Positions 17,667 to 26,908 of a stretch of 64,000 nt of DNA are shown in pieces. The position numbers and the translations under genes were made by a program. This DNA is from Amycolatopsis bullii (GTDB lineage Bacteria; Actinomycetota; Actinomycetes; Mycobacteriales; Pseudonocardiaceae), in NCBI RefSeq assembly GCF_014654205.1, contig NZ_BNAW01000047.1:1-64000 (forward strand). The letters are read 5' to 3'. Position 1 is the stretch's first letter; every line of letters begins with the position of its first letter. The notes below the pieces were generated by a model. The model was not told the DNA's origin and did not search any database. It saw only the letters and a list, made by a program, of their open reading frames with translations.

Positions 17667-19475
17667 ATGGCGGATGAATCCCGGCCCGACGCGGCGTTGG
17701 GGCTGGAGGGCGTGCCGCACACCGGCGAGGCGATGACCGCCGACGGCATGCTCGTGGAACCGCAAGCCGGGGACTTCCGGTCGGCGCAGCAGGCGCCGAG
17801 CAACCCGGAGTGGTTCAAGGGCGCGGTGTTCTACGAAGTGCTGGTGCGCGCGTTCGCCGACTCCAACGGCGACGGCACCGGCGACCTGCGCGGCCTGGCC
17901 GGGCGACTCGACTACCTGGCCTGGCTGGGTATCGACTGCCTGTGGCTGCCGCCGTTCTACGCCTCGCCGCTGCGCGACGGCGGGTACGACATCAGCGACT
18001 TCCGCGCGGTGCTCCCGGAGTTCGGCAGCGTCGAGGACTTCGTCTTCCTGCTCAACGAGGCGCACCGGCGTGGCATCCGGGTGATCACCGACCTGGTGCT
18101 CAACCACACCTCGGACGCGCACCCGTGGTTCCAGCAGTCCCGCAGCGAGCCCGACGGCCCGTACGGCGACTACTACGTCTGGAGCGACGACGACTCCCGC
18201 TACGCCGACGCGCGGATCATCTTCGTCGACACCGAGACCTCGAACTGGACCTACGACCCGGTCCGCGGCCAGTTCTACTGGCACCGGTTCTTCTCCCACC
18301 AGCCCGACCTGAACTACGAGAACGTCGACGTCCAGAACGCGATGATCGACGTCCTGCGGTTCTGGCTCGACCTGGGCATCGACGGGTTCCGCCTGGACGC
18401 CGTGCCGTACCTGTTCGAGCAGGAGGGCACCAACTGCGAGAACCTGCCGCGCACGCACGAGTTCCTCAAGCGCTGCCGCAAGGTCGTCGACGACGAGTAC
18501 CCGGGCCGGATCCTGCTCGCCGAGGCCAACCAGTGGCCCTCGGACGTCGTCGAGTACTTCGGTGACCCGGCCGTCGGCGGCGACGAGTGCCACATGGCCT
18601 TCCACTTCCCGCTGATGCCGCGGATCTTCATGGCCGTCCGGCGCGAGTCCCGGTTCCCGATCTCGGAGATCCTCACCCAGACCCCGGAGATCCCCAGCGG
18701 CACGCAGTGGGGCATCTTCCTGCGCAACCACGACGAGCTGACCCTCGAGATGGTCACCGACGAAGAGCGCGACTACATGTACGCGGAGTACGCCAAGGAC
18801 CCGCGCATGAAGGCCAACATCGGCATCCGCCGGAGGCTGGCCCCGCTGCTGGACAACGACCGCAACCAGCAGGAGCTGTTCACCGCGATGCTGCTGTCCC
18901 TCCCCGGTTCGCCCGTTCTGTACTACGGTGACGAGATCGGCATGGGAGACAACATCTGGCTCGGCGACCGCGACGCGGTGCGCACACCCATGCAATGGAC
19001 CCCGGACCGCAACGCCGGGTTCTCCTCCTGCGACCCGGGCCGCATCTACCTGCCGGTGATCATGGACCCGGTGTACGGGTACCAGGGCCTGAACGTCGAG
19101 GCGCAGTCGAACAACGCGTCCTCGCTGCTCAACTGGACCCGGCGGATGATCGAGGTGCGCAAGCAGCACCACGCGTTCGCCGAGGGCGAGTTCGTCGACC
19201 TCGGCGGGTCCAACCCGAGCGTGCTGGCCTACAAGCGCCAGTGGCGGCGCCCGGACGGCGGCGAAGACGTCGTGCTCTGCGTGAACAACCTCTCCCGGTT
19301 CCCGCAGCCGGTGGAGCTGGACCTGTCGGCGCACCGCGGGTGCACGCCGGTGGAGCTCACCGGCGGCGTGCGGTTCCCCAGCATCGGGGACCTGTCGTAC
19401 CTGCTGACGCTGCCCGGGCACGGCTTCTACTGGTTCCAGCTGACGAGTCCGGGAGACGAAGGCGAAGCGAGGTGA
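17667..19475 (+). CDS. treS: trehalose synthase / maltose-forming isomerase
   Basis: A 602-residue GH13_16 enzyme interconverting trehalose and maltose. Diagnostic stretches are WFKGAVFYEVLVRAFADSNG, VITDLVLNHTSDAHPWFQ, GFRLDAVPYLFEQEG (nucleophile near 244), ILLAEANQWPSDVVEYFG (acid/base near 286) and LRNHDELTLEM. ATG 17667 is preferred because GAGGTG (17655-17660) lies 6 nt upstream; GTG 17658 would bury that site. The stop overlaps the mak GTG by 4 bp. In actinobacteria TreS and the maltokinase act as a complex making maltose 1-phosphate from trehalose, and the coupling here fits that. Confidence 0.96.
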   Translation: MADESRPDAALGLEGVPHTGEAMTADGMLVEPQAGDFRSAQQAPSNPEWFKGAVFYEVLVRAFADSNGDGTGDLRGLAGRLDYLAWLGIDCLWLPPFYASPLRDGGYDISDFRAVLPEFGSVEDFVFLLNEAHRRGIRVITDLVLNHTSDAHPWFQQSRSEPDGPYGDYYVWSDDDSRYADARIIFVDTETSNWTYDPVRGQFYWHRFFSHQPDLNYENVDVQNAMIDVLRFWLDLGIDGFRLDAVPYLFEQEGTNCENLPRTHEFLKRCRKVVDDEYPGRILLAEANQWPSDVVEYFGDPAVGGDECHMAFHFPLMPRIFMAVRRESRFPISEILTQTPEIPSGTQWGIFLRNHDELTLEMVTDEERDYMYAEYAKDPRMKANIGIRRRLAPLLDNDRNQQELFTAMLLSLPGSPVLYYGDEIGMGDNIWLGDRDAVRTPMQWTPDRNAGFSSCDPGRIYLPVIMDPVYGYQGLNVEAQSNNASSLLNWTRRMIEVRKQHHAFAEGEFVDLGGSNPSVLAYKRQWRRPDGGEDVVLCVNNLSRFPQPVELDLSAHRGCTPVELTGGVRFPSIGDLSYLLTLPGHGFYWFQLTSPGDEGEAR

Positions 19476-20860
19476 GTCCCTTGTCCGACCCGCGTGAGCT
19501 GGTCGACGACCTGACCGAGGACCTGAAGCGCTGGCTGCCGGAGCAGCGCTGGTTCGCCGGCAAGGACCGGCCGGTGACCGGCGTCCGGCCGCTCGGCGTG
19601 ACCGAGCTGGTGTCCGGCGATCCGCAGCTGCTGCACGTGGTCGTCGAGGTCGCCCAGGACGACCGGCGCGAGCCCTACCAGCTGCTGGTGGGCCGGCGGA
19701 CGCATCCGCCGGAGATCGCCTCGAGCAGCTGGATCGGCGCCGTCGGCGACCTCAACGCCTACGAGGCGTCCGGCGACCTGGACGTCACCGGCGTGCTGCT
19801 GGACCTGATGGCCCGCGAAGAGACAGTGGGCTCGCTGGTCTTCGAGCACGAGCCCGGGGTGGAGCTGGAAACCGGCCTGCGGGCCCGGCCGATCACCTCG
19901 GAGCAGAGCAACACGTCCCTGGTCTACGGCGGGCAGTACATCCTCAAGCTGTTCCGCAAGCTGACGCCGGGCAAGAACAAGGACCTGCTGCTGCACCGCG
20001 CGCTGCAGGGCGTGGGCAGCAAGCACATCGCGGTCCCGCTCGGCTCGATCACCGGCGACCTGGACGGCGAGCCGACCACGGTCGGCATGCTCCAGCAGTT
20101 CGTCTCGGACGCGGTCGACGGCTGGGCGATGGCCACCACCAGCGTCCGCGACCTGATGGCGGCGCCGGAACTGCACGCCGGGGAGGTCGGCGGCGACTTC
20201 GCCGGCGAGGCCGAGCGGCTCGGGCGCGCGGTCGCCGAGGTGCACGCCGACCTGGCCGAGGCCCTCGGCACCGAGCCGGTCGACGCCGAAGAGCTGGAAC
20301 GCTCGGCGAAGGCGATGCTCGACCGGCTCGACACGATCGCCGCGCGGGTACCGGAGCTGGCCGAGCACGCCCCGAAGCTGCGGGCGGCGTTCGAGAAGCT
20401 GCGTGCGCTGCCGCTGGACTCGGTGACCATGCAGTACATCCACGGTGACCTGCACCTCGGCCAGGTGCTGCGGACGGTCGGCGGGTGGCTGCTGATCGAC
20501 TTCGAGGGCGAGCCCGCGGCCCCGGTCGAGGAGCGCCACGCGCTGCGGTCGCCGTTGCGCGACGTGGCGGGCATGCTGAGGTCGTTCGACTACGCGGCCC
20601 AGCAGATGCTGGTCGGCCAGCCGGACGAGCCGGCGCTGGCCGACCGCGCCCACGAATGGTCGGAGCGCAACCGGGCGGCGTTCTGCGAGGGCTACGCCGC
20701 GGTGGCGGCCGACCCGCGCGAGCAGGGCGAGCTGCTGCGCGCCTTCGAACTGGACAAGGCGGTCTACGAAGTGGGTTACGAGCACGCGAACCGGCCGGAC
20801 TGGCTGGGCGTGCCGCTCGCCTCGATCGCCCGGATCACTAGCGGAGGGACGACACCGTGA
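19472..20860 (+). CDS. mak: maltokinase
   Basis: A 462-residue maltose-1-phosphate-forming kinase (Pep2/Mak) of the aminoglycoside-phosphotransferase-like fold. The N-terminal cap (LKRWLPEQRWFAGKDRPV) is typical. The nucleotide-binding region has EQSNTSLVYGGQYILKLFRK with the ATP-contacting Lys. The catalytic loop YIHGDLHLGQVLRT and the metal-binding LLIDFEGEPAAPVEERHALR follow. It starts with a GTG overlapping the treS stop and ends overlapping the glgB GTG, in the order treS-mak-glgB. It phosphorylates maltose made by TreS, and GlgE uses the product. It is a separate gene here, not fused to treS as in some actinobacteria. Confidence 0.95.
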   Translation: MSPLSDPRELVDDLTEDLKRWLPEQRWFAGKDRPVTGVRPLGVTELVSGDPQLLHVVVEVAQDDRREPYQLLVGRRTHPPEIASSSWIGAVGDLNAYEASGDLDVTGVLLDLMAREETVGSLVFEHEPGVELETGLRARPITSEQSNTSLVYGGQYILKLFRKLTPGKNKDLLLHRALQGVGSKHIAVPLGSITGDLDGEPTTVGMLQQFVSDAVDGWAMATTSVRDLMAAPELHAGEVGGDFAGEAERLGRAVAEVHADLAEALGTEPVDAEELERSAKAMLDRLDTIAARVPELAEHAPKLRAAFEKLRALPLDSVTMQYIHGDLHLGQVLRTVGGWLLIDFEGEPAAPVEERHALRSPLRDVAGMLRSFDYAAQQMLVGQPDEPALADRAHEWSERNRAAFCEGYAAVAADPREQGELLRAFELDKAVYEVGYEHANRPDWLGVPLASIARITSGGTTP

Positions 20861-23064
20861 ACGCGGCTCCCGAAGGCCTCCCGGCCGCGGCCCCGCCGGC
20901 CGCGGACATCGACCGGCTGCTCGCCGGCTCCCACCACGACCCGCACTCGGTGCTGGGCGTGCACGCGGTGGGCAAGGGCTTCGCGGCCCGGGCCCTGCTG
21001 CCCGGCGCGAAAGCCGTCACGCTGTGCGCGGGCGGCGAGAAGTACCCCATGGAACCGGTGATCGACGCGCTGTTCGCCGTCGCCGTCCCCGAGCACCCGG
21101 GGGACTACCGGCTGGAAGTCGAGTACGACGGGCACACCGCGACGGCCGACGACCCGTACCGCTGGCTGCCCACGGTCGGCGAGCTGGACCTGCACCTGAT
21201 TGGCGAGGGACGGCACGAACGGCTCTGGGAGGCCCTCGGCGCGCACGTCCGGTCCTACGAGACGCCGAACGGCGTCGTCGAGGGGACGTCGTTCGCGGTC
21301 TGGGCGCCGAACGCGCGCGGCATCCGCGTGATCGGCGACTTCAACGGTTGGGACGGGCGCGGGCACCCGATGCGCTCGCTCGGCGGGTCCGGGGTCTGGG
21401 AGCTGTTCGTGCCCGGCGTCGGCGCCGGCACCTGCTACAAGTTCCGGATCCTCGGCGCCGACGGCAACTGGCACGAGAAGGCCGACCCGATGGCGTTCGC
21501 CACCGAGCAGCCGCCCGCGACGGCGTCGGTCGTCACGCAGTCGGCCCACCTGTGGGAAGACGACGAGTGGGTCGCCCAGCGCGAGGCGACCCAGTGGGCC
21601 GCGGCGCCGATGAGCGTCTACGAGGTCCACCTCGGTTCGTGGCGGCCCGGGCTCGACTACCGCGAGCTGGCCGACCAGCTGGGCGACTACCTGGTCGAAA
21701 CCGGTTTCACGCATGTGGAGCTGCTGCCGGTGTCGGAGCACCCGTTCGGCGGCTCGTGGGGCTACCAGGTGACGTCGTACTACGCGCCGACGTCCCGCTT
21801 CGGCTCACCGGACGACTTCCGCTACTTCGTCGACCGCCTGCACCAGCGGGGGATCGGCGTGCTGGTGGACTGGGTGCCGGCGCACTTCCCGCGTGACAGC
21901 TGGGCGCTGGCCCGCTTCGACGGCACGCCGCTGTACGAGCACGCGGACCCGCGCCGCGGCGAGCAGCCCGACTGGGGCACGCTCGTGTTCGACTTCGGCC
22001 GCAACGAGGTCCGCAACTTCCTGGTCGCCAACGCGTTGTTCTGGCTCGACGAGTTCCACCTCGACGGCCTGCGCGTGGACGCCGTCGCGTCGATGCTGTA
22101 CCTCGACTACTCCCGCAAGGACGGGGAGTGGCTGCCGAACCAGTACGGCGGGCGGGAAAACCTCGACGCGGTGCGGTTCCTGCAGGAGCTGAACGCGACC
22201 GTCTACAAGCGACACCCGGGTGTCGTGATGGTCGCCGAGGAATCCACGGCCTGGCCGGGCGTCACCCGTCCGACCCATCTCGGCGGGCTCGGGTTCGGCT
22301 TCAAGTGGAACATGGGCTGGATGCACGACACGCTCCGGTACCTTTCGCACGAGCCGATCCACCGCGCGTACCACCACAACGAGATGACGTTCTCGCTCGT
22401 GTACGCGTGGAGCGAGAACTTCGTCCTGCCGCTGTCGCACGACGAAGTGGTGCACGGCAAGGGATCCCTGTGGGGCCGGATGCCGGGAGACGCCTGGAAC
22501 AAGGCGGCCGGGCTGCGGTCGCTGCTGGCGTTCATGTGGGCGCACCCGGGCAAGCAGCTGCTGTTCATGGGCGGCGAGTTCGGCCAGCCGGGGGAGTGGT
22601 CGGAGTCGAAGTCGCTCGACTGGCACCTCATGGACGAGCCGCTGCACCTCGGGGTGTGGGAGCTGCTGCGGTCGCTGAACACGGTGTACCGGTCGTCGCC
22701 GGCGTTGTACAGCCAGGACACTTCGCCGGACGGCTTCCGCTGGATCGACGCGAACGACTCGAGCGGCAACGTGCTGAGCTTCCTGCGCATCGGCGCCGAC
22801 GGCTCGCGGCTGGCCTGCGTGGCCAACTTCGCCGGGGTCCCGCACCACGACTACCGGGTCGGCCTCCCGGCGGCGGGCCGCTGGCTGGAGGTCGTCAACA
22901 CCGACGCGGAGGCGTACGGCGGCTCCGGCGTCGGCAACATGGGCGCGGTGGAGGCAACGGAGGAGCCGTGGCACGGCCAGCCGGCCTCCGCGGTCCTCCA
23001 GCTCCCGCCCGCCGGCGTTCTCTGGCTCGTCGAAGAAACCCCGGAGACCCCCGAACTCCCGTAA
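20857..23064 (+). CDS. glgB: 1,4-alpha-glucan branching enzyme
   Basis: A 735-residue GH13_9 enzyme that introduces alpha-1,6 branches into the glucan made by GlgE. It has two N-terminal CBM48-like domains (LLAGSHHDPHSVLGVH, then SFAVWAPNARGIRVIGDFNGW), typical of long GlgB forms. The barrel carries YEVHLGSWRPG, PFGGSWGYQVTSYYAPTSRF, GLRVDAVASMLYLDYSR (nucleophile near 408), MVAEESTAWPGVTRP (acid/base near 461) and LPLSHDEVVHGKGSL. The GTG start overlaps the mak stop, with GGAGGG upstream. It closes the glgE-treS-mak-glgB unit. A 21-bp-unit repeat array begins 7 bp after its stop. Confidence 0.97.
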   Translation: MNAAPEGLPAAAPPAADIDRLLAGSHHDPHSVLGVHAVGKGFAARALLPGAKAVTLCAGGEKYPMEPVIDALFAVAVPEHPGDYRLEVEYDGHTATADDPYRWLPTVGELDLHLIGEGRHERLWEALGAHVRSYETPNGVVEGTSFAVWAPNARGIRVIGDFNGWDGRGHPMRSLGGSGVWELFVPGVGAGTCYKFRILGADGNWHEKADPMAFATEQPPATASVVTQSAHLWEDDEWVAQREATQWAAAPMSVYEVHLGSWRPGLDYRELADQLGDYLVETGFTHVELLPVSEHPFGGSWGYQVTSYYAPTSRFGSPDDFRYFVDRLHQRGIGVLVDWVPAHFPRDSWALARFDGTPLYEHADPRRGEQPDWGTLVFDFGRNEVRNFLVANALFWLDEFHLDGLRVDAVASMLYLDYSRKDGEWLPNQYGGRENLDAVRFLQELNATVYKRHPGVVMVAEESTAWPGVTRPTHLGGLGFGFKWNMGWMHDTLRYLSHEPIHRAYHHNEMTFSLVYAWSENFVLPLSHDEVVHGKGSLWGRMPGDAWNKAAGLRSLLAFMWAHPGKQLLFMGGEFGQPGEWSESKSLDWHLMDEPLHLGVWELLRSLNTVYRSSPALYSQDTSPDGFRWIDANDSSGNVLSFLRIGADGSRLACVANFAGVPHHDYRVGLPAAGRWLEVVNTDAEAYGGSGVGNMGAVEATEEPWHGQPASAVLQLPPAGVLWLVEETPETPELP

Positions 23065-23071
23065 CGCAAGA

Positions 23072-23166
23072 GGCATCACGCGTGTCCCGAGGGGCATCAC
23101 GCGTGACTGGGCGGGCATCACGCGTGATGCCCCTCCAGTCACGGGTGATGCCCCGTCAATCACGCG
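23072..23166. repeat. array 1 of degenerate 21-bp units, reversing orientation
   Basis: Three units starting GGCATCACGCGTG (23072-23092, 23093-23113, 23114-23134) are followed by inverted units (23135-23155, then a partial to 23166) reading TCACGSGTGATGCCCC. The period is exactly 21 bp and the switch point forms a GGCATCACGCGTGATGCC palindrome. It fills most of the 146-bp gap between glgB and the next gene. Related arrays lie at 32635 and 52578. Confidence 0.9.
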
Positions 23167-23210
23167 AAAAGAGCTCCGCGGGGTGGGCCTGGCGGGCTTA
23201 CCATCGGGGG

Positions 23211-23603
23211 ATGGGCGGCAGTGGTGGCGTCCTTGCGAACCTGATCCTCTTCGCCGTGGTGTGTCTCGCTCCCACGGTGCTGTTCTGGTGCGCGCTGCGC
23301 GTGCCCAAGCTGGTCGGCTGGGTGCGGGAGAAGCGCGCGCAGCCGCAGCCCGAAGGCCCGCCGATCGAACGCGTCGCCGCGGACCTGCGGCGGGTGCACC
23401 GGCTGCTGGCCGGCTACCCGTCCGGGACACCGGCCGCGCGCCGGCTCGGCACCCGGCAGGCGTACGACGAACTCCTCACCGTGGCCTGCCGCCAGGTCGG
23501 CGTCCCGCACCGGCTCGGGGAGCTGCCCGAGGGGATGGACCGCGAGATCGAACGGCTGCGGGTCGAGCAGTCGCTGCGGGAGCGCGGCCTGGCCGTGCCC
23601 TGA
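23211..23603 (+). CDS. small single-pass membrane protein of unknown function
   Basis: 130 residues. A short N-terminus is followed by one membrane helix (LANLILFAVVCLAPTVLFW, about residues 7-25) and a soluble, probably cytoplasmic, helical domain rich in Arg, Glu and Leu (RVAADLRRVHRLLAGYPSGT; EGMDREIERLRVEQSLRER). I recognise no named domain. ATG 23211 has only weak purines upstream, and TACCAT (23200-23205) sits so close that a leaderless or near-leaderless mRNA is possible. The gene lies between a 21-bp array and the terminator shared with sigA, and is convergent with sigA. Confidence 0.7.
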   Translation: MGGSGGVLANLILFAVVCLAPTVLFWCALRVPKLVGWVREKRAQPQPEGPPIERVAADLRRVHRLLAGYPSGTPAARRLGTRQAYDELLTVACRQVGVPHRLGELPEGMDREIERLRVEQSLRERGLAVP

Positions 23604-23606
23604 ACG

Positions 23607-23642
23607 CGGAAAACCCCGCCACCGAAGTGACGGGGTTTTCCG
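23607..23642. terminator. bidirectional terminator between the membrane protein gene and sigA
   Basis: Stem CGGAAAACCCCG (23607-23618) pairs with CGGGGTTTTCCG (23631-23642) around a 12-nt loop. The A-run and T-run inside the stem give it intrinsic-terminator character in both directions. It sits between convergent genes ending at 23603 and 23659. Confidence 0.85.
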
Positions 23643-23658
23643 TTGTGCCGTAACGGAC

Positions 23659-25059
23659 TCAGTCCAGGTAGTCGCGCAGGACCTGGGACCGCGACGGGTG
23701 ACGCAGCTTCGACATCGTCTTCGACTCGATCTGCCGGATGCGTTCCCGGGTGACCCCGTACACCTGGCCGATCTCGTCGAGCGTGCGCGGCTGGCCGTCC
23801 GTGAGGCCGAAGCGCAGCCGGACCACGCCGGCCTCGCGCTCGGACAGCGTCTGCAGCACCGACTGGAGCTGGTCCTGCAGCAGCGTGAACGACACGGCGT
23901 CGACCGCGACGACCGCTTCGGAGTCCTCGATGAAGTCGCCGAGCTGGCTGTCGCCCTCGTCGCCGATCGTCTGGTCGAGCGAGATCGGCTCCCGCGCGTA
24001 CTGCTGGATCTCCAGGACCTTCTCCGGGGAGATGTCCATTTCCTTCGCGAGCTCTTCCGGGGTCGGCTCGCGGCCGAGGTCCTGGAGCAGTTCGCGCTGG
24101 ATGCGGCCCAGCTTGTTGATGACCTCGACCATGTGCACCGGGATGCGGATGGTGCGCGCCTGGTCGGCCATCGCGCGGGTGATCGCCTGGCGGATCCACC
24201 ACGTGGCGTACGTCGAGAACTTGTAGCCCTTGGTGTAGTCGAACTTCTCCACCGCGCGGATCAGGCCGAGGTTGCCCTCCTGGATCAGGTCCAGGAACGC
24301 CATGCCGCGGCCGGTGTAGCGCTTGGCCAGCGAGACGACCAGGCGGAGGTTCGCCTCCAGCAGGTGGTTCTTGGCACGCTCGCCGTCACGCACGATCCAC
24401 TTGAGATCGCGGCGCATCTGGGTGACGAGCTTCTCGCCCTCCTCCTCGGCGGTGCGCACGCGCTCGGCGGCGTAGAGCCCGGCCTCGATCCGCTTGGCCA
24501 GCTCCACCTCCTCCTCGGCGTTCAGCAGCGCGACCTTGCCGATCTGCTTGAGGTAGGCGCGCACGGAGTCGGCGGACGCGGTGAGCTCGGCGTCCTTGCG
24601 CGCCTGGCGCAGCGCCTCGGACTCCTCCTCGTCCCAGACGAAGTCCGGGTTGTCGGAGCTGCCCTTCGACTTGTCGGCCGCGGCGCCGCGGCGGCGGGCC
24701 GCCGGGGTCTCCTCGTCGGCTTCCTCGTCGTCATCGTCGTCTTCGGCCGAGTCGGTGTCCGGCTCGTCGTTGACCGTTTCGTCGACGACGTCGACCTCGA
24801 CCTCTTCCAGGTCCGACAGGTCGGGTGCACCCAGTTCGTCGTCCTCGAGCTCGCCGGGACCGTCCGGCTCGCCGTCTTCGGTCTTGACGCCCTTGGTCAC
24901 GGCCTTCTTCGCCGGTGCCTTCTTGGCCGGCGCCTTCTTGGCGGTGGTGGTCTTGCGGGCCGCCGGCTTCGCCGTCCCGGTGGCTGCCTCTTCGGCCGGC
25001 TCGCCGGCTGCGGTCGCGGTCTTCGTCCCGCCTCGGGTTGCGGTTCTTGCGGCTGCCAC
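23659..25059 (-). CDS. sigA: principal RNA polymerase sigma factor (sigma-A/HrdB)
   Basis: A 466-residue group 1 sigma-70. The N-terminus is Lys/Ala rich then strongly acidic (about residues 60-120), as in other actinobacterial SigA. Region 1.2 starts ADSVRAYLKQIGKVALL, region 2 contains EGNLGLIRAVEKFDYTKGYK and STYATWWIRQAITRAMADQA, region 3 has IPVHMVEVINKLGRIQREL, and region 4 ends with VYGVTRERIRQIESKTMSKL. It directs core polymerase to housekeeping promoters. The start is a GTG (25059) matching the conserved start. It is convergent with the preceding gene and followed by the bidirectional terminator. ppgK lies upstream on the same strand, with 173 bp between. Confidence 0.98.
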   Translation of the reverse strand: MAAARTATRGGTKTATAAGEPAEEAATGTAKPAARKTTTAKKAPAKKAPAKKAVTKGVKTEDGEPDGPGELEDDELGAPDLSDLEEVEVDVVDETVNDEPDTDSAEDDDDDEEADEETPAARRRGAAADKSKGSSDNPDFVWDEEESEALRQARKDAELTASADSVRAYLKQIGKVALLNAEEEVELAKRIEAGLYAAERVRTAEEEGEKLVTQMRRDLKWIVRDGERAKNHLLEANLRLVVSLAKRYTGRGMAFLDLIQEGNLGLIRAVEKFDYTKGYKFSTYATWWIRQAITRAMADQARTIRIPVHMVEVINKLGRIQRELLQDLGREPTPEELAKEMDISPEKVLEIQQYAREPISLDQTIGDEGDSQLGDFIEDSEAVVAVDAVSFTLLQDQLQSVLQTLSEREAGVVRLRFGLTDGQPRTLDEIGQVYGVTRERIRQIESKTMSKLRHPSRSQVLRDYLD

Positions 25060-25232
25060 TTACGCCCTTTCGCAGCGGTCGATCACGACGAGCAACGGCA
25101 CGGGTGCCACTGCTGCCTCACATTCGGGGATCACGCCTCGGCCTGCGGTTTTGCCCTCCGCAGCCGTGGGCCGTGTTCCATTGTAACGACGGTACGCGCA
25201 TGCGGTGCGAAGCGATCACCCTCAGAGCCGAA
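25060..25232 (-). promoter_or_regulatory. sigA upstream region with a candidate -10 box
   Basis: This gap between ppgK and sigA carries TACAAT on the minus strand (25180-25185), the clearest -10 sequence here, about 120 nt upstream of the sigA GTG. A matching -35 is poor. The implied leader is long. No gene is seen in it. Confidence 0.4.
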
Positions 25233-26000
25233 TCAGTGCTGGATGCCCTCCGCCGCGGCGGCCGCGGCGCCGACGATCCCGGCGTTGTTCTGCAGGCTCG
25301 CCACCAGCACCGGAGTGCGGATGTCCAGCAGCGGCACCCATTTCTCCGACTTCTTGCTGACCCCGCCGCCGACGATGAACAGGTCGGGCCAGATCAGGTT
25401 CTCGAGCACGGTCAGATAACGGTGCACGCGCTTGGCCCATTCGGGGTAGGAGAGCCCCTCGTTGTCCTTGACCGAGGCGGCCGCGCGCTTCTCGGCGTCG
25501 TGGCCGTCGATCTCGAGGTGGCCGAATTCGGTGTTGGGGACGAGCTTGCCGTCCTGGAACACCGCGCTGCCGATGCCGGTGCCGAAGGTGAGCAGCGCGG
25601 TCACGCCCTTGCGGGCGACTGGGTCGCCGAAGCGGATCTCGGCCATGCCCGCCGCGTCGGCGTCGTTGAGCATCGCGATCTGGTCGACGCTGCGGCCGAG
25701 CCGCTTGGCGAACAGCGCGTCGGCGTCGGTGCCGATCCACTGCTTGTCGATGTTCGCCGCGGTGTGCGCGACGCCCTTCTTCACGACCGCCGGGAGCGTC
25801 ACGCCGACCGGGCCGTCCCAGCCCGCCTGCGTGACGATGTCGTGGACGACGTCCGCCACCGCCGACGGCGTGGACGGCTTCGGCGTCTCGATCCGGATGC
25901 GGTCGCCGATGAGCTGCCCTTTGTCCAGGTCGACCAAGGCGCCCTTGATCCCGCTGCCGCCGATGTCGATGCCGAAACCTCGGCGGGTCGCCTCCACCAC
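25233..26000 (-). CDS. ppgK: polyphosphate glucokinase
   Basis: About 255 residues, a ROK-family kinase that phosphorylates glucose using polyphosphate or ATP. Motifs are GFGIDIGGSGIKGALVDL (phosphate 1), LNDADAAGMAEIRFG, LLTFGTGIGSAVFQDG (phosphate 2), NTEFGHLEIDGHDAEKRAA, and FIVGGGVSKKSEKWVP. The last two are characteristic of actinobacterial PpgK, which lacks the ROK zinc-binding cysteines. GTG 26000 was chosen because GAGAAGGG stands 9 nt upstream; GTG 26021 is an alternative. It is divergent from the inositol-phosphatase-family gene with a 64-bp gap. The product feeds glucose released from trehalose or glucan into glycolysis. Confidence 0.95.
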   Translation of the reverse strand: MVEATRRGFGIDIGGSGIKGALVDLDKGQLIGDRIRIETPKPSTPSAVADVVHDIVTQAGWDGPVGVTLPAVVKKGVAHTAANIDKQWIGTDADALFAKRLGRSVDQIAMLNDADAAGMAEIRFGDPVARKGVTALLTFGTGIGSAVFQDGKLVPNTEFGHLEIDGHDAEKRAAASVKDNEGLSYPEWAKRVHRYLTVLENLIWPDLFIVGGGVSKKSEKWVPLLDIRTPVLVASLQNNAGIVGAAAAAAEGIQH

Positions 26001-26064
26001 GGACGTGGTCCCTTCTCGCACGATTCAGAAGCCTGCCTCGGAGACTTTAACCGGATGTGGTGAC

Positions 26065-26883
26065 ATGTCGGACGTGGGAGTTGACGAGTCGTTGCTGAAG
26101 AGCGTCGCGGTGCAGGTCGCGACGGAAGCCTCCGCCCTGGTCCGCGAGGCCTGGGAGGGCATGGCGGCCGGCCGTTCGGTGGCCGTGGGCACCAAGTCCG
26201 GCGCCACCGACGTGGTCACCGCGGTGGACCACGAGTCGGAGCGGCTCGTGCGGTCGCGGCTGGCTTCGCTGCGGCCGGGGGAGCCGGTGCTGGGCGAGGA
26301 AGGCGGCGGCGCCGCGGGCGACGGCGTGACCTGGGTGGTCGACCCGATCGACGGGACGGTCAACTTCCTGTACGGGCTGCCGTGGTTCGCGGTGTCGGTG
26401 GCCGCGCAGGTCGGCGGGGTCTCGGTAGCCGGCGCGGTGGTCGAGCCGGCGAGCGGCCGCGTGTGGTCGGCGGCCCGCGGGCAGGGCGCGTACCTCGACG
26501 GACGGCGGCTGGCGGTGTCGGCGCCTTCGAGTCTGGAGGTGACGCTGGTCGGAACCGGTTTCGCGTACTCGCCTTCGCGGCGGACGCGCCAGTCGAAGTT
26601 CGCGGCCGGGCTCTTGGGGCGGGTGCGGGACATCCGCCGCAACGGGGCGGCGTCGCTGGACCTGTGCGCGGTGGCGGCGGGCTGGCTGGACGCGTACGTG
26701 GAGCACGGCCTCAACCGCTGGGACTGGGCGGCGGGGGCGCTGATCGCGGCGGAGGCGGGCGCGGAGGTGTCGCTGCCGGGATCGGCCCCGGAGCTGGGCG
26801 CGGACGCGACGTACGCGGCGGCGCCGTCGATCGCGGACCCGCTCCGGAAGGTCTTGGCGGAGTGCGGCGCGGCAGAGGTCTGA
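26065..26883 (+). CDS. suhB: inositol monophosphatase family protein (SuhB-like)
   Basis: A 272-residue Mg-dependent phosphatase of the inositol monophosphatase superfamily. Metal-binding motifs are complete: GEEGG (about residues 77-81), WVVDPIDGTVNFLYGLPWF and the C-terminal NRWDWAAGALIAAEAGA. It probably hydrolyses inositol 1-phosphate, which actinobacteria need for mycothiol and phosphatidylinositol, though family members also act on other sugar phosphates. ATG 26065 is the conserved start. It is divergent from ppgK, in the arrangement I recall for M. tuberculosis Rv2701c/Rv2702, and convergent with cei, with a 21-bp array and a PafBC-type element in between. Confidence 0.9.
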   Translation: MSDVGVDESLLKSVAVQVATEASALVREAWEGMAAGRSVAVGTKSGATDVVTAVDHESERLVRSRLASLRPGEPVLGEEGGGAAGDGVTWVVDPIDGTVNFLYGLPWFAVSVAAQVGGVSVAGAVVEPASGRVWSAARGQGAYLDGRRLAVSAPSSLEVTLVGTGFAYSPSRRTRQSKFAAGLLGRVRDIRRNGAASLDLCAVAAGWLDAYVEHGLNRWDWAAGALIAAEAGAEVSLPGSAPELGADATYAAAPSIADPLRKVLAECGAAEV

Positions 26884-26908
26884 GCAAGTCCCGATGACCG
26901 GGCCGGTT

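Noticed and set aside
23659..25059. Alternative (group 2) sigma factor
   Set aside because: The full-length acidic/Lys-Ala N-terminal extension, all regions intact and the ppgK neighbourhood identify the principal sigma factor.
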